A DNA stretch of 59,962 nt. Origin: Methanosarcinaceae archaeon. GTDB taxonomy: Archaea; Halobacteriota; Methanosarcinia; Methanosarcinales; Methanosarcinaceae. Shown here in pieces: positions 36,271 to 45,375 of the stretch (position 1 is the first letter of the stretch; each line of letters starts with the position of its first letter). The stretch is from positions 20,817 through 80,778 of the forward strand of contig JAMJFS010000004.1 of assembly GCA_023544565.1 (NCBI GenBank), in the 5' to 3' direction. Below the pieces are notes generated by a model. It was not told where the DNA came from. It searched no databases and saw only the letters and a program-made list of their open reading frames with translations. A program made the translations under genes and the position numbers.

Positions 36271-37548
36271 ATGTTTCTGCCTGTTAAAATGAAAAAAATC
36301 TTTGCCGTAGTGGTGAAGAGCAAATTGAACAGCGTAATCCATGAAATTGCACGTTCCGGCGCATGTCATCTTGCAGATATGAAAGAGATGGCAAGTATAC
36401 ATCCCGTGTTATCGAGTATGACGTCATCTTTTCCAAAACTGAAAGATAAACTCTGGGAGACCGAATATACATACATATTCGAAATGTGGATCCCGGCTGA
36501 TAAAGCCAAATATATCGTATTATTGATAGAAAAAGCAGCAGAGCACAAATGTGCTGTTTCTATTATCGATCCTATCTTTGAAGGCACACCCCCTACACTT
36601 TTGAAAAATCCTCCTGTTATGAAACCGTTTGAAAACCTTGTCCGAGTATATGGCCTACCTTCGTATTATGAATTTGATCCTACTGCAATAATGTTCGTTA
36701 CATTTCCCTTGCTTTTTGGCATGATGTATGGTGATCTGGGACATGGTCTATTGCTACTTTTATTAAGTAGCTTGTGGATGTTTGCGACCAATATAAAAGG
36801 AAAAAAAATATTCAGACAATATCAGGCTTTAGCCGTGATAGTTCTGATCTCTTCATTCTATTCGATCATGTTTGGCCTGTTCTACGGAGAATTCTTTGGA
36901 ATGGAAATTCCGGCGCTTTGGCACAATCCTATAAAGAATATGCTGAATTTCGTTAAAATGGTCCTTATCGTGGCTGTTGCACATACATCTCTTGGTCTAT
37001 CACTTCATTTCTTTAACCTCTGGCGCAACAAGAAATATACACGTTCATTCCTTCAGATGATCTGGGTGTTGTTCTATATTGGAGGAACGTCTTTCATAAT
37101 ACTCTACTTATTCATACAGCAACCTGATCTGTTCACCCAAAATGTTAAGAACGCATTTCTTGTGCTTTGTGTGATCCCGGGATGTGCTCTTGCTGTAGGA
37201 CAGGCACTTGTTTCAATTGTAGAAGAAGGACATCTGGTTCAGGCGATTGCATCTCTTTTTGAACTTCTTCTTGAATATACCATGCATCTCCTGTCATACG
37301 CACGTATAGTAGGAATGGCAGCAGCGCATATTGTAATAAGCAAGGTAATACTTAGTATCACAGGGTCTGGTATGAGTTCTTTTTTACTGGCAGTTGTGGT
37401 TTCATTTATTCTTATTATCGTTGTAGAAACATTCATTTGCAGCCTGCAGACCTTACGTTTGCACTGGGTTGAATGGTTTTATATATTTTATGAAGGAAAG
37501 GGAGTTGAATTTGAACCTCTTGTGTTGCCGCTTACAATAGGTAATTGA
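36271..37548 (+). CDS. Short V/A-type ATPase subunit I-like protein (orphan)
   Basis: The protein has 425 aa. The N-terminal cytoplasmic part (MKKIFAVVVKSKLNSVIHEIA, then PVMKPFENLVRVYGLPSYYEFDPT) is joined to membrane helices typical of subunit a/I (FGMMYGDLGHGLLLLL, LLSYARIVGMAAAHIV). A normal subunit I is about 600-650 aa; much of the N-terminal coiled arm is missing. No other ATPase genes are nearby. It could be a specialised or decaying duplicate. Confidence 0.85.
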   Translation: MFLPVKMKKIFAVVVKSKLNSVIHEIARSGACHLADMKEMASIHPVLSSMTSSFPKLKDKLWETEYTYIFEMWIPADKAKYIVLLIEKAAEHKCAVSIIDPIFEGTPPTLLKNPPVMKPFENLVRVYGLPSYYEFDPTAIMFVTFPLLFGMMYGDLGHGLLLLLLSSLWMFATNIKGKKIFRQYQALAVIVLISSFYSIMFGLFYGEFFGMEIPALWHNPIKNMLNFVKMVLIVAVAHTSLGLSLHFFNLWRNKKYTRSFLQMIWVLFYIGGTSFIILYLFIQQPDLFTQNVKNAFLVLCVIPGCALAVGQALVSIVEEGHLVQAIASLFELLLEYTMHLLSYARIVGMAAAHIVISKVILSITGSGMSSFLLAVVVSFILIIVVETFICSLQTLRLHWVEWFYIFYEGKGVEFEPLVLPLTIGN

Positions 37549-37721
37549 ATCACAGAGGGCACTCAATACAAACTCAGACCGCCCATTTATTTAAATATCT
37601 TCTTTACCTACATTACCCGCACTAAAAATCATACAAAGCTGAATATGGATATAATTGTCACTGAATTAAATATCTTAAGAACAATGATAATACAGAACAT
37701 TTGAGCAGAACGGATCAAGCC

Positions 37722-38594
37722 ATGACACTAACAGGACACGCATACGCTTTGGGTGCAGGAACAATAATAAACGCCATCTCTACGTGGAAAGGCGCAGCGT
37801 TTGGGATTGACCTCAAAACCTTTGCTGATGTTGAACTTTCAGAAAATGAAGCGTCAATTCGCGGTTTTATAGAAAAAATGCCGGATGGAGATACCACTCT
37901 TATTGAAAGGTCGGTTGAACTTGTGCTCGACCACTTTGGTATAAAAATGGGTGGTACGGTGACGACAAGAAGTGAAGTTCCGCTCGCCCGTGGATTAAAG
38001 AGTAGCAGTGCGGCTGCAAATGCTGCCGTTCTTGCAACACTTGATGCTATTGGAGAGTCCATGGAACCGCTTGATGCGGTGCAGATCGGTGTGCAGGCTT
38101 CAAAGGATGCGGGGGTTACGATCACGGGCGCTTTTGATGATGCCTGTGCATCATTCTTTGGCGGTATCGTGGTTACTGACAACAGGGAACTGCAACTCGT
38201 AGAGAGGATCGAACGCGAAATGGATGTTCTCATTTTTGCACCTGACAAAAAAGCATTCAGCTCGCAGACGAATGTTTCCCGTTCAAAACTTATCGCACCC
38301 TGGGTGGACATTGCTTACAGCCTTGCACTTGAGGGTGAATACGAGCGTGCAATGACATTGAACGGATTTCTTTACTGCAGTGCACTTGGATTTGATACGG
38401 AACCAATTATGCAGGCGCTTGAATTGGGTATTGAAGGTGTCAGTCTTTCAGGCACGGGTCCTGCATATACAGCACTTGTTGAGAAGGATAAGGTGGGCAG
38501 TCTCACGGATGCATGGGGGAACTCTGATATGAGCGGAAATGTGATAAGGACCAAGATCAATAATAAAGGTGCAATGAGCCTCAGTGATAGTTGA
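37722..38594 (+). CDS. aroK: Archaeal shikimate kinase (GHMP type)
   Basis: This archaeal GHMP-fold shikimate kinase makes shikimate 3-phosphate. The start ATG (37722) gives MTLTGHAYALGAGTIINAI, the family start; a TTG at 37701 would add seven residues. The ATP loop LARGLKSSSAAANAAVL is near residues 87-103, and TGAFDDACASFFGG follows at about 135-148. It is 14 nt upstream of a chorismate mutase gene, so the pathway genes are co-transcribed. Confidence 0.93.
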   Translation: MTLTGHAYALGAGTIINAISTWKGAAFGIDLKTFADVELSENEASIRGFIEKMPDGDTTLIERSVELVLDHFGIKMGGTVTTRSEVPLARGLKSSSAAANAAVLATLDAIGESMEPLDAVQIGVQASKDAGVTITGAFDDACASFFGGIVVTDNRELQLVERIEREMDVLIFAPDKKAFSSQTNVSRSKLIAPWVDIAYSLALEGEYERAMTLNGFLYCSALGFDTEPIMQALELGIEGVSLSGTGPAYTALVEKDKVGSLTDAWGNSDMSGNVIRTKINNKGAMSLSDS

Positions 38595-38608
38595 ATAGGT
38601 GAGTCCAG

Positions 38609-38902
38609 ATGATTAAGATTAAACTTGAAGATGTACGTGCAGAACTTCATAAGATCGATATTGAGATTATCTCACTTATCGAAAAACGCGTGAAATTGGC
38701 TGAAAAGGTATTGGAAGCAAAAAAGCATATTGACAAATCCATCAATGATGAAGATCAAAATCAGGTTGTCCTGAGTCGTGCAGTCAATGAAGCCACCGAG
38801 AGAAATCTTGATACCGGTGCTATTAAAGAGATATATAAAATACTGATACAGATGAATATCGACCGCCAGCATGAATTGAGCGGTGAAGGAAATCTTCCCT
38901 GA
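38609..38902 (+). CDS. Chorismate mutase (AroQ class)
   Basis: A 97-aa all-helical AroQ domain with EDVRAELHKIDIEIISLIEKR (family DxxRxxIDxIDxxLxxLLxxR) and RVKLAEKVLEAK. It converts chorismate to prephenate for Phe and Tyr. It is mono-functional and stands apart from pheA, which lies 7 kb downstream. GGTGAG precedes the ATG. It lies between the shikimate kinase and purE. Confidence 0.9.
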   Translation: MIKIKLEDVRAELHKIDIEIISLIEKRVKLAEKVLEAKKHIDKSINDEDQNQVVLSRAVNEATERNLDTGAIKEIYKILIQMNIDRQHELSGEGNLP

Positions 38903-38922
38903 AATAAATGGAGAATGACAAA

Positions 38923-39312
38923 ATGGTTGATGTTTCAATAATTATGGGTTCTGAATCAGACCAACCGATCGCAGATCGTGCTGTTTCAGTGCTTGAGAAA
39001 ACAAAATATTCCTTTGACGTACAGGTTATTTCAGCACACCGCAATCCCGATGAATTGGATGCACACGTTGCATCCAGTAATGCCAGTGTGTATATAGCTA
39101 TCGCCGGCTTATCTGCCGCCCTGCCAGGTGTGATTGCATCAAAAACCAAAAAACCAGTCATAGGTGTACCTGTTAGTTCAAAATTGGGCGGACTGGATGC
39201 ACTGCTTTCCATTGCACAAATGCCAAAAGGTGTACCTGTTGCAAGTGTTGGTATTGATAACGGAGAGAATGCCGCAAATTTGGCAATTCGAATATTGGAT
39301 TTGTGTAAATAG
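38923..39312 (+). CDS. purE: N5-carboxyaminoimidazole ribonucleotide mutase / AIR carboxylase PurE
   Basis: This 129-aa PurE acts in purine synthesis. It contains [53 protein letters not shown] and [16 protein letters not shown] at 38923 is chosen since GGAG lies 9 nt upstream; the ATG at 38908 lies before that site. No purK is seen nearby, so the carboxylase or mutase type is not decided here. Confidence 0.93.
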   Translation: MVDVSIIMGSESDQPIADRAVSVLEKTKYSFDVQVISAHRNPDELDAHVASSNASVYIAIAGLSAALPGVIASKTKKPVIGVPVSSKLGGLDALLSIAQMPKGVPVASVGIDNGENAANLAIRILDLCK

Positions 39313-39394
39313 TGCCTGATTCAATTATATATTATTTTATTGAATAATATGTATAGGGCAACAGATATATATATCCATATTGTGTATATACAGT

Positions 39395-39464
39395 ATAACG
39401 AACGGGGATTCTTTTACGTACCACCCCCACTTCCACCCCCAATATTCTATTACCCGTTCGTTAT
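39395..39464. repeat. 12-bp inverted repeat enclosing a C-rich loop
   Basis: ATAACGAACGGG (39395-39406) pairs perfectly with CCCGTTCGTTAT (39453-39464) across 46 nt. The loop contains CCACCCCCACTTCCACCCCC, so the minus strand carries GGGGGTGG...GGGGGTGG, a possible two-layer G-quadruplex. It lies between purE and the histidine kinase gene (3' end). Confidence 0.6.
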
Positions 39465-39509
39465 TTCTTCTACATTGACTTTTTTATAGTATATGTTTTA
39501 TAAACGTAT

Positions 39510-39669
39510 AGTTCGAGTCAATATGAGCGTTAGCGAGGATTTTCTTGTTGTATATAATCTATAAGATTATGTAGTCCAAGTCAATGCGAACAAAGTGAGC
39601 ATTTTCTTGTAGTATATAATTTATAGAACTATATAGTCCAAGTCAATGCGAACAAAGTGAGCATTTTCC
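39510..39669 (+). repeat. Tandem 62-63-nt repeats (two and a half units)
   Basis: Units start at 39510, 39573 and 39635 and share AGTCCAAGTCAATGCGAAC, AAAGTGAGCATTTTCTTG and TAGTATATAATTTATAGA. The first is more diverged. Each has two small palindromes (AATGC...GCATT and a TATATAAT-ATTATATA type). The same unit occurs inverted at 53960-54062. It is not a CRISPR: there are no unique spacers between units. Confidence 0.75.
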
Positions 39670-39681
39670 GTCAATCTAAAC

Positions 39682-41652
39682 TTATGGGCAGATTTTAGGT
39701 AATAATATATGAAATGTTGTTCCGTTCCCTTCTTCGCTTTCAACCCATATTTGCCCATTATGCATTTCAACAATGCTTTTTACAATATAGAGGCCCAGTC
39801 CGGTTCCACCATATCTGCGTGTCGATGAGGCATCGACCTGATAAAATCTTTCAAATAACTTTGAGGTGGCATCTTTTGGAATACCTACCCCGGTATCTTT
39901 TACAGTTATATGGATAATTTCAGGTTTTTCACATGCTGTTATTGTAATTTCACCACCCTTTGGTGTGAATTTAACTGCATTGTCAATAAGATTGATAATA
40001 ACCTCTGTCAACCTGTCAGTATCCCCATTTACCTTGGGCAACTCATCCGGCATATCTGTTATAATGGTCAGACCCTTTTTCTCAATTATCGGGTGAACAT
40101 CGGCAACTGCCTGCTTTATTATATCAACTATCTGGATTAGATCAAATCTAAACTCGATCTTTTTAGCTTTTTCCATAGTCAGGTATATAAGTGAGTCAAT
40201 CAGATTACTTAGCCGTTTAGAATTGCGGGAAACAACTTCCATTGCTTTTTTTTGCTTCTCATTAAGCGCACCAAGCGATTCATCGCACATTAATTCACTA
40301 TATCCTTTGATCGAAACGAGTGGGGTTTTGAGCTCATGACTAACATTCGATAAAAATTCATTTTTCATATCATCAAGTAATTTAAGTTCATCGTATGCTT
40401 TCTTTGTTTCCTCAAACAAACGTATATTTTCCACTGCAATTCCAACCTCATTACCTACGGATTCAAGCACATTCATATCATCTTCAATAATCTCGCAATC
40501 AACTGGTATTGTTAAATTGACAAAACCTATCACTTTTTCATGCGAACGTAGTGAGAAAATTACAACATTTTTGTCATTGTGTTCTTTATATGATGAGTTT
40601 ACATATTTGTTACAAAGTAGTGGTTCTTGCGACACAATAGGTTTTTTAGATTCAAGCACCGCTATAACAGCCGGATCGTCATTTGGCAAACAGAGGACTT
40701 TTTCTACAAATTTAGCAGAAAGACCTTGATGTGCCCACAAAATTGCCTTGCCTGCATTCTCATCTATCAAGTACGCACTACCACAAGCAACTCCTATAAA
40801 ATCAGTTGTTTTCCTAAGAATAATTTGCATCAATGTATCGATATCGAGCGTTTGAACGAGTGTTTGGCTAATCCCCAGCAACGCTGCTAGGTTTTTATTC
40901 TGTTTCTGGATGGTTTCTTCCGCCTGCTTGCGCTCTGTAGTATCGCGGGTAACTGAAAGAAGAAAATTAATTTTACCATCCTCATCACGCAGAGGTGCTG
41001 CATGGGTTTCAAGCCATCGTTTTGTACCCTTTAGACCAGTTATACTAAATTCAAGTATAGCGGATTCACCCTCAAAAACACGCCTGACGAGATTCACAAA
41101 ATCATCCTTAAATGCTGGATCTATGAGATCTACAATGGATTTGCCTACTACCTGTTCGAGTGAATCTGCTTCGATCATACTAAGACCGGCTGGATTCATG
41201 TCAACTAGAATGTTATCTTCCGTCAGAAGTTTGACACACTCAGGTTCGGTTTCGATAAGTTGTCTATAACTCTCTTCACTCACTTTTAGTGCTTTTTTAG
41301 CATTCTCGCTTTTAGTGATATCTGTGGCAATGTGGATAACACTTTCAAAAACGCCTTTTTCATCAAATTGAGGTGTGCATGAAACAAGATATATGCCATT
41401 TAGAACTTCTACCACTATTTCAGATGACTCTAAGTGTCCAGAAAGGCGCATCTTTTCCATGGGGCAGTTTTCAGGGGGATGATCGGTTGAATGTAATATT
41501 TCATAACATTTTTTCCCCTTGAGTTCTTCTTCAGATTTGCCTATAGCTTTCAATGCTGCGCGGTTGGCTTCTAATATGTTGTGCTGCGGGTCAAGGATAA
41601 GTGCGATATGTCCGATAGCATTAAACATGCCCCTATGGCAATCAAAATCCAT
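39682..41652 (-). CDS. PAS-PAS-GAF sensor histidine kinase
   Basis: A soluble 656-aa orphan kinase with PAS domain 1 (about 8-115), PAS domain 2 (about 128-243), GAF (about 265-412), then HisKA with phospho-acceptor His439 (NVSHELKTP). The ATPase domain has an N box (LIDNAVKFTP), DTGVGIPKD and GTGLGLYIVKSIVEM. No membrane helix or receiver is present, and no response regulator lies next to it. AGGGAAGGT precedes the ATG. On the minus strand a G-rich tract (41714-41738) lies upstream. Confidence 0.93.
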   Translation of the reverse strand: MDFDCHRGMFNAIGHIALILDPQHNILEANRAALKAIGKSEEELKGKKCYEILHSTDHPPENCPMEKMRLSGHLESSEIVVEVLNGIYLVSCTPQFDEKGVFESVIHIATDITKSENAKKALKVSEESYRQLIETEPECVKLLTEDNILVDMNPAGLSMIEADSLEQVVGKSIVDLIDPAFKDDFVNLVRRVFEGESAILEFSITGLKGTKRWLETHAAPLRDEDGKINFLLSVTRDTTERKQAEETIQKQNKNLAALLGISQTLVQTLDIDTLMQIILRKTTDFIGVACGSAYLIDENAGKAILWAHQGLSAKFVEKVLCLPNDDPAVIAVLESKKPIVSQEPLLCNKYVNSSYKEHNDKNVVIFSLRSHEKVIGFVNLTIPVDCEIIEDDMNVLESVGNEVGIAVENIRLFEETKKAYDELKLLDDMKNEFLSNVSHELKTPLVSIKGYSELMCDESLGALNEKQKKAMEVVSRNSKRLSNLIDSLIYLTMEKAKKIEFRFDLIQIVDIIKQAVADVHPIIEKKGLTIITDMPDELPKVNGDTDRLTEVIINLIDNAVKFTPKGGEITITACEKPEIIHITVKDTGVGIPKDATSKLFERFYQVDASSTRRYGGTGLGLYIVKSIVEMHNGQIWVESEEGNGTTFHILLPKICP

Positions 41653-41713
41653 ATACTTACCTTCCCTCCATATATTTGATCCCTGTTTTAAGCTCTGCTA
41701 TCCATTCTTTCAA

Positions 41714-41738
41714 CCCCCCTATCCCCAACTCCTCCCCC
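41714..41738 (-). other. G-rich tract upstream of the histidine kinase
   Basis: The minus strand reads GGGGGAGGAGTT then GGGGATAGGGGGG, with runs of five, two, four and six guanines, so it could form a G-quadruplex. It lies about 60-85 nt upstream of the kinase ATG, in or near the leader. The remaining 41739-41965 holds no gene. Confidence 0.35.
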
Positions 41739-41965
41739 ACAATTAATTTACATTAAATTTTGATGTATACCAGTTAGTGTCAAGTCAATTCGTAATGTCA
41801 CTGAATATGCAATCAATGCCCACTATAATCTAAAACTTGGAACTGAAACCCTGCGACAAAGCATGAATTATCACTCTGTAATATATTTCATCAACACTTT
41901 CTACAAGTTTGTACGACTTGCATACATATAAATTTGTATGTTTTGTGCTATTATCTTTGATAGTC

Positions 41966-42784
41966 TCAAACAAATAAATGAACACAAACGATTGCTCCAC
42001 ACGTCAATCCAAAAAATATATAATCCATCCTTCCAAGCGCCTTCTTATCCATATACACCTGCTGACTGCTACCATATCCACGGCAGAGCATACTGATATA
42101 GGTACGTTCACCCTGCTCATAAGAGCGTATGAACAGCGAACTTATGGAATGCCCTATCTGCTCAAGTGTCCATTTTCGAGTGACTTTCTTATTCCACATA
42201 TTGAACAAACGTGTCTTTTGCGCAATCCGTATCCGCTTTAATACATTCCAGAAAACGAACAGGTACCTGACCATCATTGTCAAAAGCAGGGTAAACTCTT
42301 TCGGGACACCAAGACGTCTTGCAGACACCACCATATCCTTCATCTGTGTGGTCGAAGACAGCAAAATAATAGATGTGGCACAGACCGTGAACTTTCCAAG
42401 TAGCACAGCCCCAAATTCCAATCCCTCAAAGGTCATGGTCAATCCAAAAGGAAGCGACATGGGGTATAGCGTAAACGATTCAATGAACGGCTGTTTGATA
42501 AATGGCTGGAGAACTGCGATACCAAGTCCAAAAGGCAGGATCGCTATAAATCTGAAAAAAGTATAAACAGGATTTAAGTTTGCAATGATTATCAGTGCGA
42601 TAAGATATGCTTCAATCATTGACAGACGGATAAGATTGAGTTCATGCATCCTTGGCAGATTAACGGCATAAAGAATAACAGAAAGCATGATAAGGATCTT
42701 TATACGCCCATCCAGCCTGTGGATCGGGCTGTCCTTGTATGATTCCCTCTCAATATCTGTCAGTGTTATTTTCATATATCTCAC
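41966..42784 (-). CDS. cbiQ: ECF transporter membrane subunit CbiQ (nickel/cobalt)
   Basis: This is the T-component of an energy-coupling-factor nickel/cobalt transporter. It has 272 aa, about five to six membrane helices, and the cytoplasmic coupling-region motif SARRLGVPKEFTLLLTMMVR (ARR-G). A C-terminal loop region follows (SSLFIRSYEQGERTYISML). It starts 16 nt after the stop of the CbiM-O fusion gene, so the two form one operon. Confidence 0.9.
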   Translation of the reverse strand: MRYMKITLTDIERESYKDSPIHRLDGRIKILIMLSVILYAVNLPRMHELNLIRLSMIEAYLIALIIIANLNPVYTFFRFIAILPFGLGIAVLQPFIKQPFIESFTLYPMSLPFGLTMTFEGLEFGAVLLGKFTVCATSIILLSSTTQMKDMVVSARRLGVPKEFTLLLTMMVRYLFVFWNVLKRIRIAQKTRLFNMWNKKVTRKWTLEQIGHSISSLFIRSYEQGERTYISMLCRGYGSSQQVYMDKKALGRMDYIFFGLTCGAIVCVHLFV

Positions 42785-42800
42785 ATACTCAGCTTGGTAA

Positions 42801-44717
42801 TCAGGATCTTTTTGTCTGACCGATCACCCGCATCAGTTCATCTTTTGCATCGTCAGGAGTGATAGCGATCTCGACATCGATACCTTCCTTTTTTAACAAT
42901 TCCAGAAGCCTTGCGATACGAGGAAGGCGCAAATGCGCTTTCTTTATTAATGCAGGGTTTTTGAATATCTCTTTCGGAGTACCCTCAGCTTCGATCATCC
43001 CATCATGCATTACATACACACGTTCTGCGAACATCGGCACGATATCCACATCATGCGTTGACAGGATGACAGTCATTCCAAAACTGCGGTTCATCTTACT
43101 GATAAGATGCATTATCTTGCTTGCACTTGACGGATCAAGTCCGGCTGTTGGCTCATCGAGCACGATCACTTCCGGCTTCATCGCAAGAACACCGGCAATA
43201 GCGATCCGTTTTTTCTGCCCCCCACTCAAATGATGAGGTGCACGGTCCTCAAACCCTGACATTTCCACAAGCTTGAGTGCATCCTTTACCCTTGTTTTCA
43301 CTTCACTTTCAGGCAGCCCCATATTCATGGGTCCAAACGCCACATCCTGCTCAACTGTGGCTGCGAATATCTGGTCATCTGAATTTTGAAAAACGATACC
43401 AATTGTTTGCCGGACATCCATTATGTTCTTTTTTGTGATTGGCACCCCCTTTACCAGAATATCTCCCGATGTCGGTTTAAGTATCCCGTTAAGGTGTTTG
43501 AAAAGAGTGGATTTTCCTGCACCGTTCGCACCAAGAAGCGCAACACGCTCACCCTTACATACCTTGAAATTCGCACCTTTCAGGGCATTCGTTCCACCGC
43601 TTGCGTATGTGTGTGTCAGGTCTTTCGCTTCGACTATAATGTTAAGATTAGTTGCACTATGCAAAATCTCATTTTCAGATCTGCTTGAAAACAACGTATT
43701 TTCAGTAACGATTGGCTCTGAAACTACCATTGTTTCAGTTTGTGCCGCGTTTTTGATCTGCTCCACAGGAGTTTTTTTTGACATCCGTGCAACCAACAGT
43801 CCGATTGCAAGCAAAAGTAATGTACCACCGGTAATTGCTGCCACTTCCCCGAACGTTCCAAGACCTTCGATCGAATAATCCGCTATGGGTGAACTATATG
43901 TCACATCGGTATTCTCTGCGAGAAGTTCTTCAACTACTGCACTGTCTCCGCCACCTATCAATTTTATCATTGTCTGTTCAAGCCCGTCAGGGTCGCTCGA
44001 AGCCACAAAAGGAGCAGCAATTGCGACAATCAGAACCAATAATATTGCCGCAATAGTAGTTTTACTGCTGATAGCCCTAGCCCTATTTTTGTCATCTGCA
44101 GTTTTTATAAGGTCAGATCTTGAGTACATTATAGACTGAACGACAACAGCAGTGATCAATCCTTCACCGATCACACCGATAATAGCGTGGAAAATAGCCA
44201 TAACAACAAGTGCTTCCATTAGCGGAAATGCGCCTGCAAAGGATATCTCAACTGTCGTGATAAGCGCAGATATAAATAATCCAAGCCATGCCCCCACAAA
44301 TGATGCTTTGACAACTCCGAGTCGTTCCTTGATCGCGGTGTATGAATAGTATCCGACCCAGCTGCTGACTACTCCCATATTGAAGATGTTTGCACCAAGT
44401 GCTGTCACACCACCATCTACGAACACAAAAGCCTGTACAAATAATACGAGTGTCAAGAGAAGCAATCCTGCATACGGACTTGCGAATATGATGGAAACCA
44501 GAACAGCGCCAACCATGTGACCACTGGCACCCACACCAAGAGGCAGGTTCACTGCCTGTATTGCAAAGATACCGGCAGCCAGTATTGAGAACATGGGAAC
44601 TTTCATCTCATCCATGTCATTCTGCGCCCATTTGAATGAACGATATATGAGTGGAAGTACCAGTATCCAATAGATTATGTACTGCGGGAAAGGTATCAAA
44701 CCGTCAGGAATATGCAT
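42801..44717 (-). CDS. CbiM-PDGLE-CbiO fusion protein (nickel/cobalt ECF transporter)
   Basis: A single 638-aa frame holds three usually separate parts. Residues 1-210 are CbiM/NikM, starting MHIPDGLIP, where Met1 and His2 bind the metal, with GASGHMVG (His67). Residues about 220-315 are a membrane segment plus PDGLE motif (SSDPDGLEQ) and a second membrane helix. Residues about 360-600 are the CbiO ATPase: Walker A GANGAGKST (396-404), LSGGQ (497-501), Walker B VIVLDEP (517-523). A linker of about 45 residues separates the membrane part from CbiO. No stop or frameshift is visible. It works with cbiQ, the next gene. Nickel and cobalt supply methanogenic cofactors. Confidence 0.9.
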   Translation of the reverse strand: MHIPDGLIPFPQYIIYWILVLPLIYRSFKWAQNDMDEMKVPMFSILAAGIFAIQAVNLPLGVGASGHMVGAVLVSIIFASPYAGLLLLTLVLFVQAFVFVDGGVTALGANIFNMGVVSSWVGYYSYTAIKERLGVVKASFVGAWLGLFISALITTVEISFAGAFPLMEALVVMAIFHAIIGVIGEGLITAVVVQSIMYSRSDLIKTADDKNRARAISSKTTIAAILLVLIVAIAAPFVASSDPDGLEQTMIKLIGGGDSAVVEELLAENTDVTYSSPIADYSIEGLGTFGEVAAITGGTLLLLAIGLLVARMSKKTPVEQIKNAAQTETMVVSEPIVTENTLFSSRSENEILHSATNLNIIVEAKDLTHTYASGGTNALKGANFKVCKGERVALLGANGAGKSTLFKHLNGILKPTSGDILVKGVPITKKNIMDVRQTIGIVFQNSDDQIFAATVEQDVAFGPMNMGLPESEVKTRVKDALKLVEMSGFEDRAPHHLSGGQKKRIAIAGVLAMKPEVIVLDEPTAGLDPSSASKIMHLISKMNRSFGMTVILSTHDVDIVPMFAERVYVMHDGMIEAEGTPKEIFKNPALIKKAHLRLPRIARLLELLKKEGIDVEIAITPDDAKDELMRVIGQTKRS

Positions 44718-44766
44718 TTTTAGAACACCTTTTTTTACATATTATGTAGGTATTTATCGGTAGTAT

Positions 44767-44786
44767 TACGATTTTTTAAAATCGTA
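44767..44786. promoter_or_regulatory. Palindrome upstream of the cbi operon (operator candidate)
   Basis: TACGATTTT and AAAATCGTA are 9-nt perfect inverted arms around TT, 50 nt upstream of the fusion gene ATG. Its position at the likely promoter fits a repressor site or a terminator. It does not match the NikR consensus I know (GTATGA-N16-TCATAC). Confidence 0.45.
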
Positions 44787-44862
44787 GCAACGTGCTAAAA
44801 GAGGTATTCTTATTAATAAATTATGGTGGTGGATGATGTCAAAACTACGATACTATATTACT

Positions 44863-44938
44863 GTCCAATATCACAAATTATTTTAAATAGCCGACCATTT
44901 AAGCGCTTATGAAAATAGGTGTGCTCGGACCAAAAAGG
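44863..44938 (+). repeat. Duplicate of the pheA promoter and first codons
   Basis: This 76-nt stretch repeats 45812-45885 almost exactly: the same ATCACAAATTATTTTAAATAG, the CCGACCATTTAAGCGC segment, the ATG, and codons for MKIGVLGPK. After that it diverges into an unrelated short frame ending at TAA (45016-45018). The two copies are direct repeats about 950 bp apart flanking a retropepsin-like pair. This copy still has a TATA-like TTTTAAATA. Confidence 0.8.
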
Positions 44939-45003
44939 TGTTTCTTTCTAAGATTGTGTGTAAAATGCACCCGAATTTATCCATTAACAGAAAAAATGTA
45001 TTT

Positions 45004-45375
45004 ACTTCTTGATAATTAAACTCGAATTTTGACCTTTAAAAGTTACTGAATAGTTATCAATAATATTTCGTCCGATCAAAACATCCCCCTCATCCTCTTA
45101 AAAAGCAATAACATCCTTATGTTCGTCTTCAAGGAATTGAATATATACCCATGTGTACCAAGTAGTGACAATACCCCCCCAACAGCGCTCACATTTGCCC
45201 GGTTTAGCATTTCTAATCCAAGTTTTAACCATATATCTCTTGGTACAACAATTGCATCTGAACCAGTATCAAGATATGCGTACGCACTTTCCTTTTTCTT
45301 TGAAACCGGATTGAAAAGCGTGATTAAAACCAGGGGATCATTGTCGATATAATCGAAAGAAAATGCATCAGACAT
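45004..45375 (-). pseudogene. Retropepsin-like aspartic protease, frameshifted
   Basis: From ATG 45375 the frame reads MSDAFSFDYIDNDPLVLITL, then YAYLDTGSDAIVVPRDIW, with the aspartic-protease DTGS motif, then VSAVGG. Near 45145-45155 the meaningful frame shifts. The continuing segment QFLEDEHKDVIAF hits TAA, then EDEGDVLIGRNIIDNYSVTF and QNSSLIIKK run to a stop at 45004. A frameshift plus a nonsense codon show decay. Confidence 0.65.

Noticed and set aside
39510-39669. CRISPR array
   Set aside because: The units are tandem with no unique spacers, and no cas genes are nearby.
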